DNA of 64,000 nt from an uncultured Flavobacteriales bacterium (lineage in GTDB: Bacteria; Bacteroidota; Bacteroidia; Flavobacteriales_D; Crocinitomicaceae). The notes under the pieces were generated by a model. The model made no database searches. It was not told where the DNA came from and saw only the letters and a program-made list of their open reading frames with translations. The DNA lies in NCBI GenBank assembly GCA_937973685.1, contig CALJKJ010000029.1, positions 1-64,000 on the forward strand. Direction: 5' to 3'. Shown here piece by piece: positions 56,990 through 64,000 of the stretch; the stretch's first letter is position 1; every line of letters begins with the position of its first letter. The translations under genes were made by a program, and so were the position numbers.

Positions 56990-57505
56990 TTATTTCAATT
57001 GTTTGTCTAATTGAACATGTAAGCCTAAACCGCGTAACGATTCGCCTGAAGCAACAATCATTCCATTACCGTCAACTAAAAAAGCACTTGGAATAAACTG
57101 AACTTGGTATGCAGTACCTGCAACATTTTCTTTGTCCCAAACATGATTTGACCAGATCAAACCATCTTTTTTAATTGCTTCTTTCCATTTAGCTTCATCA
57201 CGATCAAGTGAAACGGAAAATACTTCGAATCCTTTCGCTGTTTTGAATGTTTTCTTGTTGTATTTGTTGTATGCTTCAACTACGTTTGGATTTTCTTTGC
57301 GACAAGGACCGCACCAAGAAGCCCAAAAATCGATGAGTACCATTTTCCCTTTTAAGGCAGATAATTTGATTGTTTTTCCTGCAGGATTTGTCAAGGTAAT
57401 TTCTGGAGCTTTTGCTCCTACTCCTGGCAAAACAGTTGTCGTACTGAATGAAGTAATTGTCAGTAAAAAAAAGCCAATTGCGGCTGCAAATCCAAATTTC
57501 AACAT
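56990..57505 (-). CDS. TlpA-family thioredoxin-like protein
   Basis: 171 residues. An N-terminal signal or anchor (FAAAIGFFLLTITSFSTT) comes before an AhpC/TSA-redoxin fold: PEITLTNPAGKTIKLSALKG, then the active-site WASWCGPC (CxxC), and later FIPSAFLVDGNGMIVASGES with the cis-Pro. It is a periplasmic thiol:disulfide oxidoreductase. Its client is unknown. It lies 15 bases after murA and 18 before prmC. Confidence 0.9.
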   Translation of the reverse strand: MLKFGFAAAIGFFLLTITSFSTTTVLPGVGAKAPEITLTNPAGKTIKLSALKGKMVLIDFWASWCGPCRKENPNVVEAYNKYNKKTFKTAKGFEVFSVSLDRDEAKWKEAIKKDGLIWSNHVWDKENVAGTAYQVQFIPSAFLVDGNGMIVASGESLRGLGLHVQLDKQLK

Positions 57506-57520
57506 AATCGTTTGTTTAAA

Positions 57521-58828
57521 TTAGTTTATTCTACGGATATCTGCTCCGATATTTCTCAAACGGATATCAATATCTTGGTACCCACGGTCAATTTGTTCGA
57601 TGTTATGAATAACGCTTTTTCCTTCGGCAGAAAGTGCAGCAATCAATAACGAAACTCCCGCACGGATATCCGGTGAAGTCATATTGATACCGCGCAACTG
57701 ATGTTGTCTTGCTAAACCGATTACCGTCGCTCTGTGTGGATCACACAAGATGATCTGCGCACCCATATCGATTAATTTATCGGTGAAAAACAAGCGCGAT
57801 TCAAACATTTTTTGGTGAATCAAAACGCTTCCTTTCGCTTGTGTTGCGACAACCAAAATAATGGATAATAAATCGGGTGTAAATCCAGGCCAAGGCGCAT
57901 CGTAAATGGTCAAAATTGAACCATCAATAAAGGTGTCAATTTCGTATAAATCTTGAGCAGGAACAAAAATATCGTCCCCTCTTCTTTCTAATTTGATCCC
58001 TAGACGTTTGAATGTATTCGGAATAACTCCTAAGTTTTCCCACGAAACGTCTTTGATTGTAATTTCAGATTGTGTCATAGCAGCCAATCCAATGAAACTA
58101 CCAATCTCGATCATATCAGGCAAAATTCGGTGATAACATCCACCCAATTCTTTTACTCCTTCAATGGTCAATAAATTGGAACCAATACCAGAAATTTTAG
58201 CGCCCATTGCGTTCAACATTTTACATAGCTGTTGCAAATAAGGCTCGCATGCTGCGTTGTAAAAAGTCGTTGTTCCTTCTGCCATTACAGCAGCCATCAC
58301 GATGTTTGCCGTTCCAGTTACCGAAGCTTCATCCAAGTGAATGTATGTTCCTTTTAGGTTTTTACCTTCTATTGAATAAAAATGCTCACCTGCATCGTAA
58401 TTGAATTTCGCGCCCAACAAAGTAAACCCCTCGAAGTGCGTATCCAATCTTCTTCGTCCTATTTTATCACCTCCTGGTTTCGGAATAAATCCTTTACCGA
58501 AACGCGCTAACAAGGGACCAACAATCATGATAGAACCACGTAATGATCCAGCACGTTTTTTGAAATCTTCCGTTTCCAAGTACGACATATCGATATCTTT
58601 TGCTTGGAAACTATACGTTCCACGCTCAATTTTCTCGATTTTCACGCCCATTGTTTGCAACAAGTCAATCAATTTGTTGACATCAACAATATCAGGAACG
58701 TTTGAAATGGTAACTTTTTCTGGTGTCAATAATGGTGCACAAAGTACTTGAAGCGCTTCGTTTTTTGCACCTTGAGGAGTTAATTCACCCTTTAATTTTT
58801 TTCCACCGTGGATTTCAAATGAAGACAT
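57521..58828 (-). CDS. murA: UDP-N-acetylglucosamine 1-carboxyvinyltransferase with Asp in the active-site loop
   Basis: 435 residues. It transfers enolpyruvate from PEP to UDP-GlcNAc, the first committed step of peptidoglycan synthesis. Typical parts are LKGELTPQGAKNEALQVLCA at the N terminus, EASVTGTANIVMAAV and the late DIRAGVSLLIAALSAEG. The active-site loop reads KPGGDKIGRRRLDTH, with Asp121 where E. coli has Cys115, the residue alkylated by fosfomycin. Cys-to-Asp enzymes (mycobacterial, chlamydial) work but resist fosfomycin. Second gene of the DUF4290 operon. Confidence 0.95.
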   Translation of the reverse strand: MSSFEIHGGKKLKGELTPQGAKNEALQVLCAPLLTPEKVTISNVPDIVDVNKLIDLLQTMGVKIEKIERGTYSFQAKDIDMSYLETEDFKKRAGSLRGSIMIVGPLLARFGKGFIPKPGGDKIGRRRLDTHFEGFTLLGAKFNYDAGEHFYSIEGKNLKGTYIHLDEASVTGTANIVMAAVMAEGTTTFYNAACEPYLQQLCKMLNAMGAKISGIGSNLLTIEGVKELGGCYHRILPDMIEIGSFIGLAAMTQSEITIKDVSWENLGVIPNTFKRLGIKLERRGDDIFVPAQDLYEIDTFIDGSILTIYDAPWPGFTPDLLSIILVVATQAKGSVLIHQKMFESRLFFTDKLIDMGAQIILCDPHRATVIGLARQHQLRGINMTSPDIRAGVSLLIAALSAEGKSVIHNIEQIDRGYQDIDIRLRNIGADIRRIN

Positions 58829-58831
58829 GCG

Positions 58832-59497
58832 TTAATTCTTTTTTCGGTTTTGATTTTGATTGTAGTTCTGGTTTTTATTCTTGTTATTATTGTTGTTTTT
58901 TGGATTCTTTTTGTTCGGACGTTTGTTTGGTTGAATGCCAAAAGATTTCAAAATCAAATTGGTATTCATCAATTCGTCTGGATTTTCCAAAATCAAGTCG
59001 CCTTTGGACAATTCTTTCAATTGCTCGGCAATAACTTGATTTTCAACTGCATCATTGTTGTACGCCAAGAATTGCTTTTTCATGAAATTCGCCATGGTAA
59101 TTTTCAAGAAATCACGTTCATCTTTGTCCGTAACTTGTTTCGAATTACTTAATATTTCTTGGGTATATTTACCATAGTGACCAAATCTGATTCTGCTTTT
59201 TGGGTATTCCATGATATCTGGCTTACTCATCAATGTTTCAGGCTTGGGAATTTCATAAGGTGAATCAACATCTAATTTAAAATCAGACATCACAAACAAG
59301 TGCGTCCATAATTTGTGTCTGAAATCATCGACATCTCTCAAGTGTGGGTTCAATTGTCCCATTACTTCAATGATGGCGCGTGTTGCTTTGTTGCGTTCAT
59401 CTCTGTCCTCAATCGTCATTGCGTGTGCAATCATTTCCTGAACATTTCTTCCATATTCGGGTAATAATAATTTCGGACGTGTTGTGTTATATTCCAT
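58832..59497 (-). CDS. DUF4290 family protein
   Basis: 221 residues. The N terminus MEYNTTRPKLLLPEYGRNVQ and the stretch NPHLRDVDDFRHKLWTHLFV are the clear DUF4290 signature, a Bacteroidota-only family of unknown function usually found before murA, as here (3 bases). The last 30 residues are a low-complexity Asn/Lys/Gln tail that may bind nucleic acid or be disordered. It heads the murA-tlpA-prmC operon, with a -7 element 16 bases upstream. Confidence 0.87.
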   Translation of the reverse strand: MEYNTTRPKLLLPEYGRNVQEMIAHAMTIEDRDERNKATRAIIEVMGQLNPHLRDVDDFRHKLWTHLFVMSDFKLDVDSPYEIPKPETLMSKPDIMEYPKSRIRFGHYGKYTQEILSNSKQVTDKDERDFLKITMANFMKKQFLAYNNDAVENQVIAEQLKELSKGDLILENPDELMNTNLILKSFGIQPNKRPNKKNPKNNNNNKNKNQNYNQNQNRKKN

Positions 59498-59513
59498 GTT
59501 GTGTAACGAAGTT

Positions 59514-59521
59514 CAAAAATA
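59514..59521 (-). promoter_or_regulatory. -7 element for the DUF4290-murA operon
   Basis: Minus-strand TATTTTTG, 16 bases before the DUF4290 start. Confidence 0.5.
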
Positions 59522-59535
59522 AGTTTTTTTAGAAT

Positions 59536-59561
59536 GCTTCAGGTGAATTTTATTCAGAAGC
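59536..59561. other. Hairpin in the CotH-DUF4290 intergenic region
   Basis: GCTTC-AGG-TGAAT-TTT-ATTCA-GAAGC: two 5-bp stem blocks in line, one 3-base bulge and a 3-base loop, followed by TTTT on the plus strand. No plus-strand gene precedes it. Confidence 0.5.
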
Positions 59562-59606
59562 TTTTAACAATTGAACTGTGATAAAAAAAAACTCTTTGTA
59601 AAAAGA

Positions 59607-59673
59607 AAATTGATTTGGATTACAGTGTTGCAAATATACAATTAATTTACAGACAAGGTATCCAAATCAATTT
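59607..59673. repeat. 14-bp perfect inverted repeat with a promoter-like element in its loop
   Basis: AAATTGATTTGGAT (59607-59620) and its exact complement (59660-59673) flank a 39-base spacer that contains minus-strand TATATTTG (59631-59638). It lies between the CotH stop and the DUF4290 operon. Confidence 0.6.
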
Positions 59674-59696
59674 CCTGAAATTGAAGCGTATAAAAG

Positions 59697-61970
59697 TTAT
59701 TCTTTCACAACTGTAATCACTTTCGAACTTCCACTTTTAGCGGCAATTACTAATTGATAAACTCCTGATTCCCAGTTTTGAGCATGTAATTCATTCGTTC
59801 CATTTTGAATAGTCGCATGTTGAATGAATCTTCCTTGTAAATCAAACACGGTCAACTCAAAACTTTCCATTTCATTTGACATAATAGTGAAATTCGTTGC
59901 TGATGGAACGGGATAGATTGTCAAATCAAAATCAAGTAATTCATTAACAGATAAATGACAATTATTTAATGTGTTAAATGTTGGCTGCGCAAAAGTAAAA
60001 GTACCTCCATCGTTGCAACGTGCATAGGCAACATCAGTTGTTTGTGCGGTATAATCAACTTGGTCGTATGGTGTTGTTCCATTCGATAAAATAACCGATT
60101 CACCAGCAATACTTAATTTAAAATTCGTGTGAATTCCAGTTAATTGATCGGCATCATCATCTGTCCAAATAGGAAGTACAGCATGTGGAGCAAGGATAGT
60201 TCCAGCTGGAATTTGAAACTTCGTTAAGTTAGCGCCATCGTCCGAAAGGTATAATCCTCCAACTGTTAAGGCACTATTCGTTGTGTTATACAATTCGATC
60301 CAGTCATCACTTTCGCCATATGCATCATTAAACAAAGTATTATCCGATAATATTTCGTTTATGAGCACTTGACCACTTGTTGCCAAAGGAGCATTGATCA
60401 ACAAGGTATGGTATTCATGTTCTGCGCGTTGTGGACTGAACAAACCTGCATTTGCATTTTCAGCGTAAACATAATACTGAACTTGCGTGCAGTTTAAAGT
60501 AAGCGTAGCACCATAAACATGGTCACCTGCAGCGCCATCACCATGCAATCCATCGTCAAACATTGCAACACGATTAAATTTCAATTGCTTCTCAAAACGA
60601 TAACCAAAATAAACAGTTGTTTCATTGGAACACGTTGCTGTAAACGTTACTGTCGTTCCATAATTAGGAGCTGTATTGCTTACTGCATGAGCAGAAATAA
60701 CTGGAGCAACCAAAGTGTAATTAGCATTCGTATTGAAATAAGTAACACGTGCAGTCATCAATTGTTGAATTCCAGGAGTAGAACTTCCTCCACCTGGTCC
60801 TCCACCACCGCCTGAAACAGCAGTTGTCAAACTATTTTGGTATTGTGTGTACGTATAAAATTTGTACGGATCTGCTTGAACAGCAGCATCAATCGTCGTT
60901 CGCAACGCATTAGCTGTTGTGAGGTATTGTCCCGATTCAAAAATATCTTTAACGATTGTGCGCACGTGAGCCATGTACATGCGTTTGTATAATGGATTCG
61001 CCAACATTTTAACGATTAACGGATGATTCACCGATGTACTATTCGACATTGGATCTAAGGTTGAAGGTGTTATCGTACCTGAACCTGTTCCACCTGGAAA
61101 ACCGCCAAAACTCATGTTTAAATCCCAAACTGTTGGCACAAAACGATTATTCAAATCGTAATACAAATAATAATTTTGGCGAAACGCTCCGCTATATGAA
61201 TCTAAATTAACCAAAACGTTATTAAAAGCAAGCATCCACAAAGCACGATCGACATCCAAAACTTTTTCGATTTCAGTAAATGAATTATTCAACGTATCGG
61301 TTAGATTTCGCAATTTATTCCAACCGTAATTCGATTGTAATTCATATCCTGTCGCATACAATGAACTATCTTGACCCAAGTATTTTAAATCGGGACTTAC
61401 AGAACTTCCTGGTCCAGCTCCTCCTACAGGATTGCATTTAAAAAACGCACCAGTTTCAGTGTAATAATGATCTGCATTGAATTTATCATCAATACTCTCA
61501 GCACTTGAATACAAACCACGAAGTGTTCCGTTAATGTAAACGTTTGCAAAATTTGCTTTCGGACAATCCATGAACTGTTCCAAAACAGCATAGGAAAGTA
61601 CTTCGCGAATCATGGAAGGATCTTGATATCCGTTTTGAAGTTTTATACTCGTATAACCTTGGTAATCTGCTTTTGCATGAATATAATCTAAGTTGATATG
61701 CAAAGGATTTTTGTTGTTATTTGCGTTATACGAACTATTTCCTTTGTACTTCACACCAACACTATCAAACATGGTTCCATTGATTCGTACCGAGTCGGCC
61801 AATAAATAACCCTCTGTTGTTGCTGCTAAATTATCCAGTTGAGCATCCCAATTGCTTGCACTGAAAAATATTTCGATAGTTTGAACTGTTGAACGGTCAT
61901 AAAAGTTTTGCGCCGACATCTTATCTGCAAAAATGAAGGTCGCAAATAAAAAAAGAATGATTTTTTTCAT
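59697..61970 (-). CDS. CotH-kinase-domain, lamin-tail-domain T9SS surface protein
   Basis: 757 residues from ATG 61970, which begins the signal peptide MKKIILFLFATFIFADKMSA; a start nine codons earlier is less likely. Order: CotH-like domain (about 30-395; KYKGNSSYNANNNKNPLHIN, FANVYINGTLRGLYSSAESI, TVWDLNMSFGG), a Gly/Pro-rich linker (GGGGGPGGGSSTPG), a beta domain, a lamin-tail domain (about 550-640; LINEILSDNTLFNDAYGESD), and a T9SS sorting domain (LTIYPVPSATNFTIMS). Domain bounds are approximate. The usual CotH WDxD metal site is WDLN (D283, N285). Role at the surface unknown. Confidence 0.85.
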   Translation of the reverse strand: MKKIILFLFATFIFADKMSAQNFYDRSTVQTIEIFFSASNWDAQLDNLAATTEGYLLADSVRINGTMFDSVGVKYKGNSSYNANNNKNPLHINLDYIHAKADYQGYTSIKLQNGYQDPSMIREVLSYAVLEQFMDCPKANFANVYINGTLRGLYSSAESIDDKFNADHYYTETGAFFKCNPVGGAGPGSSVSPDLKYLGQDSSLYATGYELQSNYGWNKLRNLTDTLNNSFTEIEKVLDVDRALWMLAFNNVLVNLDSYSGAFRQNYYLYYDLNNRFVPTVWDLNMSFGGFPGGTGSGTITPSTLDPMSNSTSVNHPLIVKMLANPLYKRMYMAHVRTIVKDIFESGQYLTTANALRTTIDAAVQADPYKFYTYTQYQNSLTTAVSGGGGGPGGGSSTPGIQQLMTARVTYFNTNANYTLVAPVISAHAVSNTAPNYGTTVTFTATCSNETTVYFGYRFEKQLKFNRVAMFDDGLHGDGAAGDHVYGATLTLNCTQVQYYVYAENANAGLFSPQRAEHEYHTLLINAPLATSGQVLINEILSDNTLFNDAYGESDDWIELYNTTNSALTVGGLYLSDDGANLTKFQIPAGTILAPHAVLPIWTDDDADQLTGIHTNFKLSIAGESVILSNGTTPYDQVDYTAQTTDVAYARCNDGGTFTFAQPTFNTLNNCHLSVNELLDFDLTIYPVPSATNFTIMSNEMESFELTVFDLQGRFIQHATIQNGTNELHAQNWESGVYQLVIAAKSGSSKVITVVKE

Positions 61971-61994
61971 AAAAAGTATTTTTTTTAAGATGAT

Positions 61995-62002
61995 CAAAGT
62001 TA
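61995..62002 (-). promoter_or_regulatory. -7 element for the CotH gene
   Basis: Minus-strand TAACTTTG, 24 bases before the ATG at 61970. Confidence 0.5.
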
Positions 62003-62040
62003 CGAAAAGTTTAATTGAAGATTGGAAAATTTAAAATTGA

Positions 62041-62070
62041 AGATTGGAAGATTGGAAGATTGGAAGATTA
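62041..62070. repeat. Short 8-bp tandem repeat
   Basis: AGATTGGA repeated three times in a row plus a partial fourth, in intergenic DNA; a related copy (ATTGAAGATTGGAA) lies at 62024-62037. Confidence 0.75.
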
Positions 62071-62166
62071 TAAAATTTCTAAAAAGTGAAAAACGTAATA
62101 TTACTTTTTTACTTCGGTTATTTATTTCACAAACATTAATCTCACCAAATAAAATGGTTGAACTAA

Positions 62167-62559
62167 TTATTTTTCCATTATTATTTCAGAAATAATTTCT
62201 TTTGTTAATGGTTTGGGATAAAATCCTTTGACCATTTCAAACGAAAGCGCACGTTCTATTTCTTTTTCGTTCAAGGTAGATGAAACAACATAAAAAAATA
62301 GGTTTTCGGATAAAAACCCGTCATTAATTAATTTATTCAAGACATCGAATCCATTAAAAAATGGCATGTTGATGTCTAAAAAAACTACTGTTTTATTCCG
62401 GTCATTTGTAGTTTTCATTTCCTCAAAAAACGTCAATGCATCTTGACTGGATTGAAATATACAAACTGGAATGGAGGTTGCTAATTGTTCGATAACTTTT
62501 TGATGAATGAAATTAAAAATCTGGTCATCATCGACTAAAACGATACGAGCTATATTCAT
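62167..62559 (-). CDS. Single-domain response regulator
   Basis: 130 residues, a receiver domain with no output domain. Acidic pocket VLVDDD (10-12), phosphoacceptor Asp62 in VVFLDINMPFFNGFD, the Ser/Thr switch in VVSST and conserved Lys in GFYPKPLT are all present. It starts 7 bases after the histidine kinase gene ends, so kinase and regulator are co-expressed and should form a phosphotransfer pair. With no DNA-binding domain it would act by protein contact. Confidence 0.93.
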   Translation of the reverse strand: MNIARIVLVDDDQIFNFIHQKVIEQLATSIPVCIFQSSQDALTFFEEMKTTNDRNKTVVFLDINMPFFNGFDVLNKLINDGFLSENLFFYVVSSTLNEKEIERALSFEMVKGFYPKPLTKEIISEIIMEK

Positions 62560-62566
62560 GAGCTGA

Positions 62567-64000
62567 TTAAATTAAAATGTTAACTGTTGTGCCTATTCCC
62601 AATTGTGAATCAACAGAGATAGAACCATTTAATTTTGTGACAATCTCTTTGCAGATGTACAAACCTAAACCTGTTCCTTCGCTCGTTTTTGATGCTCTGT
62701 AGAACATGTTGAAGATTTTTTCAAGGCTTTCTGTAGGAATGCCCTCTCCGTTGTCTTTTATACTGATCGCAACTTTATTGTTGATTCGTTTCATCGAAAA
62801 CTCAATGACTGTTTCACGATGTTTCGAGCGGTATTTCACAGCATTTCCAATGATATTTTTCAATAAGGTGTTTACTCTTGTTTTATCAGAAAAAATGAGT
62901 GAATCACCTTCACAATCAAGCTTAAAATCAATGTGGTCTTCAGCTGCATATTTCAAATCTTCGAAAATTTGTGAAGCCATTTCACACAATTGAACTGGTT
63001 CCATGGTGATTTCCAAACGTGCATTTCGGGAATATTCTAATATTTCTTGAATGGTTCCATCCAAACGATTGACACTTGATTCGGCCATGTTCAAATATTC
63101 CATTATCTCTGTATCTAATGTTGGATGCATTTTTGTTAACATGATCAATCCTTTTATTGACAACAAAGGAGAACGCAAATCATGTGAAACGCTGTAGACG
63201 AAATTATCCAATTCCGAATTGATTTTTTTAAGCTCGTTATTTTTATTTAAGAGCACCAATTCAATATTTTTTAAATCGGTAATATCAATAAACGCATTTG
63301 TATAACCCGCTAATTGATTTGAACCGTTAAAATTTGGAGCATTGCTCACCAAGAAAAAACGTTTGGATTTATCTGTTAAATCGATTGCGATTTCGTACAA
63401 GTTATCTGCAACTTTTAAATACGATTCAATGTAACCCAACTCCTTTTTAACTTTCAGTTCCGATTCTGGGCAATTCATCACAATCAGGTTTTGAGGCGAA
63501 ATAAGCGGAAGTAGTTCGTTGATTTTACGATTCATAAAAACAATTTCACCGGCTTTGTCCAATTCAATCAGTCCAATATTAACATGATCGATGATTCCTC
63601 TATATTTTTCTTCACTTTTCTTGAGTTGGTTTTCTGATTGTTTTGCTTCAGTTATGTCAATAGAGGTCCCAATCAAGCGAATGACGCGACCATTGTCATC
63701 TTTTTCAGAAATTGAAACACCTTTGACAATGCGTAGTTCATTGTCATTTTCGCGGTAAATTCGAAATTCTTGTTCAATAAAATCTCTTTCACCATTGATC
63801 AATTGATCAATTTCATGGACTGCTTTGTTGTAATCACTTGGATGTAAGCGCTGCTCCCAAAGGGAATTAAAGTTTTCAATATCCTTGTTTTTGATGCCGT
63901 ACTGTTCAATTAACACGTGATTCCACATAACGAAATCAGATGTTAAATCGTATTCCCAAATTCCAATTAGTGATTTTGTTGTAATTAATTCAAAGCGCGA
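62567..64000 (-). CDS. PAS sensor histidine kinase, N terminus beyond the window
   Basis: At least 478 residues; the frame continues without a stop to base 64000 (ELITTKSLIGIWEYDLTSD encoded upstream of the first in-window Met at 63928), so the start is outside. Order: a PAS/PAC domain (to about SIDITEAKQSENQL), a second PAS (EEKYRGIIDHVNIGLIELDK), a HisKA dimer domain with the phosphorylated His in NFVYSVSHDLRSPLLSIKGL, and a HATPase domain (NIIGNAVKYRSK, IKDNGEGIP, GTGLGLYICKEIV). No transmembrane segment is seen in this part, so a soluble sensor is likely. The signal is unknown. Confidence 0.92.
   Translation of the reverse strand, partial: SRFELITTKSLIGIWEYDLTSDFVMWNHVLIEQYGIKNKDIENFNSLWEQRLHPSDYNKAVHEIDQLINGERDFIEQEFRIYRENDNELRIVKGVSISEKDDNGRVIRLIGTSIDITEAKQSENQLKKSEEKYRGIIDHVNIGLIELDKAGEIVFMNRKINELLPLISPQNLIVMNCPESELKVKKELGYIESYLKVADNLYEIAIDLTDKSKRFFLVSNAPNFNGSNQLAGYTNAFIDITDLKNIELVLLNKNNELKKINSELDNFVYSVSHDLRSPLLSIKGLIMLTKMHPTLDTEIMEYLNMAESSVNRLDGTIQEILEYSRNARLEITMEPVQLCEMASQIFEDLKYAAEDHIDFKLDCEGDSLIFSDKTRVNTLLKNIIGNAVKYRSKHRETVIEFSMKRINNKVAISIKDNGEGIPTESLEKIFNMFYRASKTSEGTGLGLYICKEIVTKLNGSISVDSQLGIGTTVNILI

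Noticed and set aside
62095..62104. GTAATATTAC palindrome flanked by A and T runs as a terminator
   Set aside because: The stem would have only 4 AT-rich pairs with a 2-base loop; too weak to call.

Overview
The window is one stretch of a low-GC Bacteroidota chromosome, most likely order Flavobacteriales (a Fluviicola/Crocinitomicaceae-type genome is my guess from overall feel, not proven). The evidence is lineage-typical families (DUF4290, DUF4835, DUF4293, the Bacteroidota form of RNA polymerase omega, GldI-like FKBP), C-terminal type IX secretion (T9SS) sorting domains, and at least twenty copies of the Bacteroidota -7 promoter element TAnnTTTG placed just upstream of start codons. Almost everything is chromosomal housekeeping. 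I see no rRNA, tRNA, CRISPR array, insertion sequence, integrase or phage gene.

Layout: 1-3119, an outer-membrane barrel tail, a small secreted protein, an Uup-like ABC-F ATPase and a DUF4293 membrane protein. 3240-8224, a TetR-controlled operon of an ABC-exporter-like protein whose nucleotide-binding domain has lost its catalytic motifs, plus HlyD and TolC partners. 8226-13406, aroC, a phosphohexomutase, ornithine aminotransferase (with an inserted four-cysteine cluster) and a three-histidine-box desaturase. 13477-20596, topoisomerase IV (parE-parC), then a thioesterase-formimidoylglutamase-corA run. 20940-26414, dnaA, yigZ, a metallo-aminopeptidase, a YhiN flavoprotein, DUF983 and a Crp/Fnr regulator. 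26453-30757, a MuiA-like DUF4139 protein and a TPR-ribH-glmM operon.

The most interesting accessory block is 30884-36063: a cobalamin riboswitch followed by four tightly packed genes, a DUF4465 T9SS cargo protein, a BtuB-type TonB-dependent receptor, a BtuG-like beta-propeller lipoprotein and a second T9SS cargo of unknown function. Together they look like a surface machine for capturing vitamin B12.

36060-43684 holds two methyltransferases, an aldehyde dehydrogenase, a YcxB-like/YdcF/AlkB trio, fabI and a PhnP-like/DUF423/DUF4377 trio. 43798-48684 is the conserved bamD-rpoZ-coaBC-DUF4835-recN operon. 48730-53986 contains a patatin-like protein that lacks the catalytic serine motif, an M23/LysM peptidase, and dapA-nrnA-gldI-FKBP. 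54047-59497 contains ligA and the DUF4290-murA-tlpA-prmC operon; murA has Asp in place of the fosfomycin-target Cys. The window ends with a CotH/lamin-tail T9SS protein and a response regulator/PAS histidine kinase pair that runs off the right edge.
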